Assembly: GCF_001039355.2 (NCBI RefSeq)
Contig: NW_019774269.1
Span: 7,327-31,192 of the forward strand
Direction: 5' to 3'
DNA length: 23,866 nucleotides
Source of the DNA: Lingula anatina
Lineage: Eukaryota > Brachiopoda > Lingulata > Lingulida > Lingulidae
A program made the position numbers and the translations under genes. The notes beneath the pieces were generated by a model. It was given only the letters and a program-made list of their open reading frames with translations, did not search any database and was not told the origin of the DNA. Positions 1 to 10,000 of this stretch are shown here, piece after piece; within the stretch, counting starts at the first letter, position 1, and every line of letters starts with the position of its first letter.

Positions 1-185
1 TATTGTGTTTACAGTGTTGCATATATGCTGAACAATGAAAAAACAGCATAACTACTAAAATAATGGCCCCATCATGCTGATTTTCAAACTTGACCTGCGT
101 TTTATGAATATTCATCAGCTCTGTAAATATAAAGCCAAAAAGTAAAACTGCCTTCCACTTATCGTGTTTACAAGGAAAGTGCACG

Positions 186-225
186 GCGACGGCATCGGCA
201 TCGGCATCGGCATCGGCGACGACAG
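186..225. repeat. GGCATC hexanucleotide minisatellite
   Basis: Four GGCATC units are flanked by GGCGAC variants, a GC-rich island in AT-rich intron DNA. Confidence 0.9.
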
Positions 226-242
226 ACGCAGGTGATGGCAAT

Positions 243-270
243 ATGTACAGACACATCTGTGTCTGTACAT
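243..270. other. Perfect 12-bp stem hairpin
   Basis: ATGTACAGACAC, a four-base loop ATCT, then GTGTCTGTACAT. The stem is perfect. There is no T-run after it and no known RNA family match, so its role is unknown. Confidence 0.7.
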
Positions 271-636
271 AAAAAGCAGGGAAATAAGAAATGCAGATGT
301 GAATTGTATAAGTGACCCCCCTTCCCAAGTAGATTTTTAAAAAAATCTCTGTAAGACATTTTAACAATTCTGTTCCCACCATTTTAGCAAGAGTCAGAAC
401 TATTATTCATTTAGTTTTTCCTTTTAAATAGGATGCTGGGGACTTACCAACATATAGTTGGCAAAACACACATCGTGTAGACCAAATCATGAACTAAGAT
501 CATTAAGGGAAACTTTCAACAAATAACAGATTTCCCCAAATCTAAGCAAAAAAAAATTCTTATTCACTCAAAAGCCATCTCTCTACACTGGTTAACGAGG
601 TTGTAAGAAAGCAGCTAACATGCTAATTTTTTAAGA

Positions 637-712
637 AGCTTCATAAACGAGGAATTCACGTTTCAACACCTGTTGTTCTGACAGGGATAACTTTTTCTCA
701 TCATCAGCTTCC
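637..712. repeat. Dispersed ~75-bp repeat, copy 1
   Basis: AGCTTCATAAACGAGGAATT and the following CAACACCTGTTGTTCTGACA, ending ATCATCAGCTT, recur at 17719-17794 in the same orientation with very few differences. This may be the conserved part of a SINE or DNA-element family. No tRNA-like promoter boxes were seen beside it. Confidence 0.65.
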
Positions 713-842
713 ATAAAAGGCTACAAATCTTATAATCAAACCCCATCTCAAGCAGCAAAAACAAGAGGAAAAAAAAAAAAAAAAAAAAAGAATGAAAAAA
801 AAGCACCCTGAATATCCAGGGTACATTTCTAGACCAACTCAC

Positions 843-953
843 CCCTCCAGGACCCCTGGGAGAGACGGCAGACTTGACGAACCCGGGGGTGAAGTCCACC
901 CCTCCACTGTGAGCACCGGAGTACAAGTTTCCCTTCATTGGGCGACTGTGAGG
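843..953 (-). CDS. EIF4G: eIF4G exon 10 of window: DFTPGF element
   Basis: The acceptor is TATATTTTCAG before 953 and the donor is GGAGGG|GTGAGT after 843. It is exactly 37 codons, phase 0 at both ends. The peptide [15 protein letters not shown] leads to [20 protein letters not shown]. This corresponds to the GPDFTPSFAxxG element with Arg/Gly-rich continuation that lies between the eIF4E-binding site and MIF4G in vertebrate eIF4G. Its 5' border and acceptor have a decayed second copy in the upstream intron (1043-1105). The next exon is expected to begin the stretch leading to MIF4G but lies outside the window. Confidence 0.9.
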
Positions 954-1004
954 CTGAAAATATAACATAATACACAGGTTACTCACAATTCACACCATGT
1001 ATGT

Positions 1005-1039
<35 letters not shown>

Positions 1040-4000
1040 GTGACTTCCCTTCACTGGGCAACTGTGAGGCTGGAAATACATCATACACCATTCACATCAT
1101 ATAAATATATATATACACACACAAAGAGTCATTCCAATGGCATGGCTTCTGTAGAAAGGTCACAGATATTAATATTGGATTAGGATTATAAAAGTATTTG
1201 CATCATGTTACATCAGACAGGCTTCCTTATACACAAAGCTGTTCTTTATGTAAAAAAGTGCTTATACAATCAGTTATGACGTCAATATCTTGGTGAAATA
1301 CAAGATGACTTATTGAAGAGGATTGTGACTATAAATATGTGACAGAAATAAAACTGTAGATGAAAATCCCTGACACGCTTTTGTTAGCTTCACACACAAA
1401 GAGTTTTTGGTGAACCCCATTTCTTCTATTTTTAGAAACTTTAAGATAAAAATAACTGGGAAGTTGAGTTACTCTTTTGCATGACACTTATTGATCACCC
1501 ATTGTCCCAATGTTTAAAACTGGAAATGATATAATTTTTTTTTTTAATTTCCCCATTATTATTCACTTGTGTACCACATATTCTAGGGCTGCACTTAGAA
1601 CAGTGGACTGACTAGTCCGAGGGTCAAATATGGCTGACCCATTTGAATACTTCCCCGCAGGAGGAATCCACTTAAGTGTCTAGTAGCAGATTAGACATCA
1701 AGCTTTTTAGTGCACGGCCATATTTGTCCAATGGACAAGTTAGCCCACAATTCTGAATGCGGCCTAAACTTACCCGTTCTAATATCACATCAGGGAGTTT
1801 TGGGAGGCCTTCTGGCTTTGTCAGGGAGTCACTAGAAAACTGCATCTGCAGCAAAAACTCCCTGTCGTATTCCTTCTTCCCTTCTGGGTTCAGAGGGCTC
1901 CACTGGTCTGAAAATAGAAGACAAGCCAATCTTCAATCCTCATCAATATATAGAGGAACTCATCTCCACAATTATTTCTCGAGAATGTGTTAAGTAACTG
2001 ACAATAATTCACAAACTCTAAACACCTTAGTATATTTAGTCAGAGAAACACTGGAGGTAATACTATTTCGATATTAAGCTGTAATATTAAATAACTTCAT
2101 TCCAAACACCTTGCTTTCAATATCTTGTATTTTCCAGTTTAATCATAATTCTTCAGACACTGGATGAAACTTTAAATATAATACAAACTCCCTTTTTTAA
2201 TGAATGAATGCTCATTTTTTCTTAGAAATACTGGCAAGACTGCTTTGTGAAATATAATCAATTACATCACTTTGAATACTGCAAGTACTTTCCGTAATCG
2301 ATGCTCAAATAATGTGCATCAAATTCATTTCCTCTTTTAAGGTTTGTCTCAAAGGTGATTCAAGTTGTCAGTCCTCCAGAGTAAATCACCATTCTCACAA
2401 GAGCCAAAAATTCTACAAACAATTCCTGTAAATGCCTGCACTTAACCCCATATACCCATATATACTGCCTACCTTCTTTATATTCATATTTGAGCTCTGG
2501 AGTGGGAGGAGCCTGATCCCCTTTCTGTTGACTCTCCAATGTTTTGGCACTATTTTTCTGGTTTTCCTCCGCCACATTATTTTCATTGTCTTTCTCAACC
2601 ACCTCAATTTCCACCTGCCTCACCGAGGCTGGGTCACCTTTATCATCCGCTTTTGCATTGCTTTTTACAGAGTCTCCTTTTTCCTCGGGCTCCACATTTG
2701 CGACTTCTTTAGTCGATTCTGACGACCGCATCATTTCTGAAGGAAGTTGGAGGCCAGACAGCCCTTTTGTAGGCTGATCTGCCACCGCCGTCGTCGTTCG
2801 CACCATTTCTGCGGGTAAACTGAGACCTTGAAGACCTTGTGATGCACTGGAGTCAGTTTTGACCATTTCTGCGGGTAAACTAATCTCCGACAGAGGAGGA
2901 CCCTGTTTAGTTTCTGGTCTGGACTTGTGTTCTCCCTTCTGTTCCCCTGGGGGTGGTGGTTGTTTGTCTATATTGTTGACTACTGGAGTACTACTGGAGT
3001 TGTCATGGTCAGCTGAGGATTGCTGGGAAGTGGAGGCCTGAAACACAGGGGAGAAGACATGTTGACTGGTGCATGCTGGGAAAAGGCAGACATGTTGAAT
3101 GATGTTTCAAGGGAAAATTCTATTATGTTCTACCATTTACCTAACCAAAAGACTGACATTTTTAATAATGTGGATGACTATTTTTTTGATGAAATCTGAG
3201 ACAGGAATCTCTTTTCATCGACTATCTTTTTTAATGGGAACAAACAAATTGTATCTATTAACACAGTAATATGTACAATCTCCAAGGAAATATCCAACTG
3301 TAGATTTGCTATTTTATCCACTTTCTACAAAAATCTGTAACATAACAACTTCCTGGCGATATTACCACGATTGTAGGGACAACTGGTGTTTTTGGCTCAC
3401 AAACTAAATACAAACAGAGTGATCTAATCTCCATGGGATTTTTGTGGTTTTCCTCATGACAGTTTCAAATTTCTTCACTTGTATTAAGCATGTGATAGGG
3501 GCATAGAAGACTAAATAAGGAGTTCCAAGTCTGGAGTTTCGTGAACACTGAGGTGATACAGCATTGAGAAGCTTTTCAGGTGCAATTATTTTATATGAAA
3601 GCCTAATATCATTTCATATCAGTAACAACTTCAGACAAGATACTCTGGCTAGCTAAGAGTCATATTCCTTTAAAATGACTGCACATAAATATTTCCCAAA
3701 GTAAAGTTAACCAAACAATGTTCACCAAGAGAAAGTCACTTTCCCAATGGAGGTCGCCACTGTCCCCCCAATACAAGCCCCATCCCTACCTGATCCATGT
3801 CAGAGGCGTCCAGGTCAGTTCCTGGCCTGTCTTCTGCCTTCTGGCTCGGCTCTGGCTGCTTCTGCTTCCTGGTCAGGGACGCCTTCCGGCCTAGAAATGG
3901 ATAATGTTTATGTATCACTGTACAATATTTATGATTTATTTTCATGAAGAAAAGGGTATCTACAGATACCTACATCATAATACAGTACTTATTTATTTCT

Positions 4001-7000
4001 TGATGACTGCATAGAAAGTCTTTGTGAAAACGAAACCATGCACTGCAATAAGAAAACAAAAACCAAATCCTAAGAGGTACTTGATAAAGTATTCCAAATA
4101 CTTGTGCTAAAAGAATCTTTCTTTTTCACTTCACGTGCATATTCTTAAGATATCTCATCTTCCTGTGGCAAAGTAAAAGTAATGCTACATGTGACTTCTT
4201 TTACAGCAAATTACGCAACCTCATGCTGGTGAAAGAAAAAGTATTAAATACCTAAAATGAAAACACTCCTTAAAATATAAAACTGTTAAAAAGAATAATA
4301 AAACCTTCATAGGAGTACAAGATGACTTCATATAACTTCTCACCTAGGGTACGTTTTAAACAGGAATTCAAAATTCCAATACTAATAGGAATACTTCCAT
4401 CCTTTCATGAGACTGGCAATTAAGATCATAACACAGATATATATCTAATGAAAATACCATCCATTACTTTTTGCATGGAACATCAAAAAGATGTACATTC
4501 TACAAAGAGAAGAGAAACCATATGCTGATGTATCCCAAGACCCAGTTAACCAAGTCTAAAGCCAGTTTTTGGGGCTAAAATATCAGCCGACGAAGACTTA
4601 GCTGACTAAACTCTCTCTGATGTATCCCAAGACCCAGTTAACCAAGTCTAAAGCCAGTTTTTGGGGTTTAAACATCAGCCTACGAAGACTTAGCTGACTA
4701 AACTCTCTCTGATGTATCCCAAGACCCAGTTAACCAAGTCTAAAGCCAGTTTTGGGGGCTTAAATCTCAGCCTAGGAAGACTTAGCTGACTACTAGTAAA
4801 CTCTCTGTGGTAAACGTAGCCGATTTAGGTATGACAGATGTACTTATTGAACCAAGCATTAAAAATAAAATTAAAAAAGGGAAACTACAACCAATATCAC
4901 ACAGATAACTTTCCTTAGTCGTCTTTCTTATTTTAGCAGTCTAAAAGCTTACTCAGCTCAAAAAATTAGGACACTAGAAAAACATTCTCCAAGCTACATC
5001 TTACCTTGGTGTGTGACATACCAGCACTGAACAGATATATGCTAAACTTAAGTGCTATCTGCAGTATTATCTGCCTAATTGTACCTTAATGCTTCTTAAT
5101 GGGAAGTGAATGCCCAGGCTTGGCACACTGTGGGTCTTGATGAATATTCCACATAGTGCTCAATATTCATCTTACATTTATATAAGACATCAAGAGGTGA
5201 CCTTTATACCAAATATCAAGCACTGGTTCACCTGTTTCCCCCTTCCATCTTTATCTAATTGTATCAAAGCAGAACTCTTTACTATGAGGAGATGGGGCAA
5301 CTTTAACATATGGCTGGTCAAGGTAAACTGACCACTGGTAATCAAAATCCTGGACTGCATTTCCAATATCATGGACCAATGACACAAGCCCACTGTCAAA
5401 TAAGTTTTGACCTAAGATACAACCACAGGTCTGATTTGGCCTGAAAAGCAGGTTAACTTTCTTTACTGCCTCTGCAATGAAAAGAATCCTGTAGCCTATC
5501 TACAAACCTCAATTTCCAACACCACTGATTTTTTCCCTATCTTTTCCCTACAGTAATTCTCTGTGCTGATATGACTAGAATATTAGGCTATTTACAAGTC
5601 ACGGTAAAAGAATTTCTTTTCATCATTTTATACATTCTCCTCCACATATTTTCCTTATAACACCTATCCCTACACTCATCAGATTTCATTTGCATGCTTT
5701 CTATACCTGTTCTCCCATAACAATTCACACAGAATAGATAACCCAGTCGGTCACTTTTCCTTATCTCTCTAGCTCTATGTATTCAAGTGTCATCCTGAAT
5801 ACCTTAGTTCACTATCTTCACCACAGGTATTACTCACATATACTGGTACATACTTGTTTACACATGTGCTGGAACAATATTCAACACATTCTCAATAACA
5901 GCCAATGTCACAACAATAAACTACATATCCAGGAACAATTTTTTTCTTTAAAAAAATTCTAAAAAAATTGAATAGAATAGTTCTGTATAATGTTATTTTG
6001 GGTTGCAGTTAAAATGTGATACATTTTTATTATCAAATGTTATGCAATTTCAAACAGAAAATGTTGGTTAAACATTGCCATAAACATCACACGACCAGTT
6101 GATTAGACTAAATATCTCCCTTTTCGTTTCTTATCTTGAGATAACCTACATCTGTCATCACCATGTCTCGATGAGACAGAAAATTGCAGCCATCTTGGAT
6201 ATTATTAAACATAATCTGACCCCCCCTCCCCCATTTTGGTTTTAATTCACGTCTAAGGGTTTAATAAATTTTAAAAATCTTGGAAAATCCACATCTGCAG
6301 CCATGATTTACCATGAGTGAATTAATAACAGAGCAAACATTTTGTTTATCCTTCAATATCAGTCTGGTCTGCTCCAGTTTTAACATACCCCACTTTATCA
6401 AGATCAAGGTTAAAAAACACCTATATAACAGGATGTTATGACTATAAGCCCTTATCAAAACCAGTGAAAAACACAAACAGTTTCTGTGGAGAACCTAGGA
6501 GCAGTAGAACTTCCAGAGTCCTGTCGGCATCTCTTGGGGCACCTCATCACCTGAGAGCTTCCACCTAAATTTCTTGGCATTTTTTAATCTATTTTCCAGC
6601 AGCTACCCTGTGATAGCAAAACATTCAGTTAGAGTCCAGAAATAATCTTTGAGGTCATCTCCATACAGCCACTTTGACCAAAGGGTTGACCAGTGATTCC
6701 CCCCCCCCTCAAATTTCCTCTGAGTATACTCCCACACAGAAAGCAGTTCCATCTGTAATAACTGGAATACACACTAAGAACAACTTTTCATTTCCTCTTG
6801 TATTCCTTCCTTTGACATAATCAACAAATTACATGATCCAAGTTGTAAATCATCAGATTCCTCCTTTTTTTAGTCGGCTAATGACACACTTGGCACCTAT
6901 TTTACCTCTCTTCTTCCTTTTCCTTGGCAAACTTCAGCTGACACAAGCTGATATAGACATCTTGACATAACGAGTCCATAGACACATTTTTTGGGTATAC

Positions 7001-10000
7001 TTCACATGTTAGTAAAACCAAAATACTCCCCACTCAGCCATGAGTCTTTAAGTATCTGTAATCACATATGGTTTCAGTAAACAGACCTGTTGACCCATTT
7101 CTCTGGGAGAAAAAAAAAACTTATTTTCTACAGCATAAAGCACCTCTTTTTTCCTTTCACTTCAGGTTCAAAACAATCCTCCCGAGTTCAAGCCCTAGTA
7201 TAAAGCCTGCTACGAAGCCTTTCAATACCTTTCTTCTTACATTCCTTGCAAGGTATTTCCAGCAGTTACCTGTGGTTTTCCGCTACCTCTCCCTTCTCAT
7301 CTTCTCCATCTCTTCAAGGGCTTTGAATCACCAAGAACCACAAGGAGAAAAACTTAACATGGAAAAAGAAAAAAAATAAAACACGCTGGAATAAACCTTC
7401 TAAGCCTGTCCTCACGTACCCTTGCTTTTGCTTTTCCTCTTGCCACGATTCATTTCCGTAACTTAATCCTCCTTCACTGGAGTCCAGCACAAACACAGTA
7501 GCTGCGATGTAGATGTTGTTAACAAGCTGCCAGACAGCTCCCAAACTCGATACCACACAGACACAGGCCTTGGGACCATGTCACAGGGAAATCACACTGG
7601 TAACGGTGGGCTTGGTGGTGGCCGTCCCCTCTCACCCTGGGCTGGGGCGATAAGTCCTGCCCAGAGTTAGTACATACCTCCACCTCTTCTATACACAAGA
7701 CTCCCTGGTTACATCAACAAGTATAGGTGCAGAGAAAGAGAACCAGAGAGGCTACAGTAGGTGTAGGCTGCCGAGTTGCTGCACTGCTATCTCCAAACCC
7801 AGCATATTTTTAGCCTGACACTCTCTGATCTCTATTTAGGGCAAGAGAGAGCTCACTACAGCCATAGAGCTGTGTTACGCAATCCACTTCACAGGGCACC
7901 ACTGCCAGCAGTTCAGACAGACAACATGGTGGATCTGGATGAACGTGTTAGTCATCCATGGCCCCGGGCCCTGTGATGATGTGCCTGGCCCCAGTTTACA
8001 GTTGCAGGTGGGGACGGCATGTGTGGGAAATGGTTAATTAATCAGCAGGCGCATCCATCCTCTCACCCTAACATAACAACACCTCAAATGTCATCTTGCT
8101 TGGATTATACAGTCAGACTCATGTCTGGATCAGTCACGGAAAATATTTAACATCTCATTTTATTTCCCATACAACACGACTTCACAAAATGGTTCTCCTC
8201 ACTCACTCTTTCTTCCAAATGTTTTCTTCTGTAGTGAATAAAATATTGGGAGAGATAGAGAAAGAGGAAAAAGGCGTGAGATTTTCACCTGTTCCACTTT
8301 TCATATATGGAAGCATACCTACTTCCAGGCAATGCTCCTACAATATCAGTTGGGGGCACCCGAGGGGGAAATTGAATTATCTAATGACCAGCTTCCTATG
8401 TGAACAGGTGCTGTGGAAGTGCCCTTCCTCCCCTGGGGCACCTCGGCAGAACCACCACCACAGAGAAAAATACCTGGGGAACAGTGCTAATTACACCTGC
8501 AGGAGAGTTTTAAATTGTCAGCAGCCTCTCCCCAAAAAAAATCTGCGTCCACACTCTCACCTGCCTTGTCTATGAAGGATAGAACACATGAGAATAGTAT
8601 CAGCTGACTCAGTTCAACATGATGGACATGGAAACCATTATAATTTATTCTGGATACTAACTCGGTTACACTGTACATCTCAATCATTCTTCCGCTTAAC
8701 CTAGTAATCGTCAGTCAAATACAGTTAATACCCTACTTTTCTCTGTGACACAGATTACGCTCTATCTTGTCATTATTACACTACATGCTTCAATCCCTGT
8801 AACTCGGTAACACTGCATGTCCTTGTCTACTTAAATCTCGTAAATGCCTAATTTCCTTCCACACAGAGATAAAGCACATTACAGTTTATCCTGGTTGTAT
8901 TACATGACATGCTTCACTCTCTGTTAACAGCCTGTAATCGCTTGTGAAAAGCAATATGCTTCATAAATATCCCATCATGGAGGTTGATCCTGCTTAATGG
9001 AGATGTTATCACGAGTTTGTCGGTCTGGATATAGATTCTATTACACTGGCTATACTCTCCATTCTGTATACTAAATGACATGTTATAAAACAATTGCTGC
9101 CTTGTTCAATGACCGTCAAGTAAAGCAGATTATATTAACCTCTTAATTCCATATGAACAGCACAGACTACTACCATTCTAAGATCAGCAGTTGAAAAGCA
9201 AAATTCATAAATTATTTAGTTTATTTTCTAGCCCTTAAAAAACAGACCAATGTTCTAATATGACAAAATTCCTTGGAATTCCACACCATTATTTAAGAAA
9301 TAATCCTTTCTAGGTCAATATCCCACTGAAGAACAACATCCCACAGAAGGTCACGATCTCACATTAGGTTAACAGACAAATGCGAGTGCATTACACCAAC
9401 AGCTTTTCTCGGAGAGAAACATCAAATGAGAAATCAGAGAAGACAAGTGTGCCTTCATTTCATCAATGAATTAACAGAAGTTATAATCACAACTTTTTAT
9501 GCAATATAACAATTTTGTGACATTATCCCTACACCTCACTAAAACCATATGGTAATACCCAAAACTAGTCACGTACCTGGGGAAACTACTAAAACTGAAC
9601 CAAAAGGTCAACATATGGGATAAGGTCAACATGTGTCAAGGTCAACATGCCAACCACCGTGACCTACTTGAGTTGTGAGAGAGCTGCCCTGCTCCTACTC
9701 CAGTACTCCATGTGGCAGGCATAGCAGCTGGGCCACGCTGTGGGGAGATCACTGTAGGTCAACACCACACTGTAGGTCAACAACACACTATACTAGCCCA
9801 AGTCACCTTCAAAGTCTTGGTAATGTTAAGAGGGTTGTTTCCAAGCCCCTACTCAATAAACTAAGAAGTTTGCAGCAGCCACATGTGCAGTGTCCTTTCC
9901 TCCAAGCTGCAGTGGCATATAAACTGTTGTCAACTATGGGTCCTGTAACAGCAGCTTTCCAGTCACCTTGGAGTAGTACTCTCAAAACTGAGGGTGTAAT

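Larger units (their letters stand above)
1..842. other. Intron downstream of exon 10
   Basis: No convincing exon was seen. The stretch holds the GGCATC minisatellite, a 12-bp hairpin, a dispersed 75-bp repeat (637-712) and a poly-A/poly-T tract (about 769-789). A donor-like CAACATATAG context at 440-450 has no credible exon attached. Confidence 0.7.

Noticed and set aside
444-520. Strong donor ATGTTG|GTAAGT on the minus strand downstream of exon 10.
   Set aside because: The only phase-compatible peptide in front of it (FMIWSTRCVF...) shows no similarity to the segment of eIF4G expected before MIF4G.
4527-4808. Tandem snoRNA array or CRISPR-like array.
   Set aside because: The units are contiguous without spacers, so this is not CRISPR. 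No proper C/D or H/ACA box set is present in the host gene orientation.
7274-7330. Purine-rich minus-strand stretch with good acceptor and donor signals encoding [11 protein letters not shown].
   Set aside because: It runs into a TAG before the stronger donor, and the earlier GAG|GTAGCG donor leaves the wrong phase for exon 7. At most it is a poison exon, without support.
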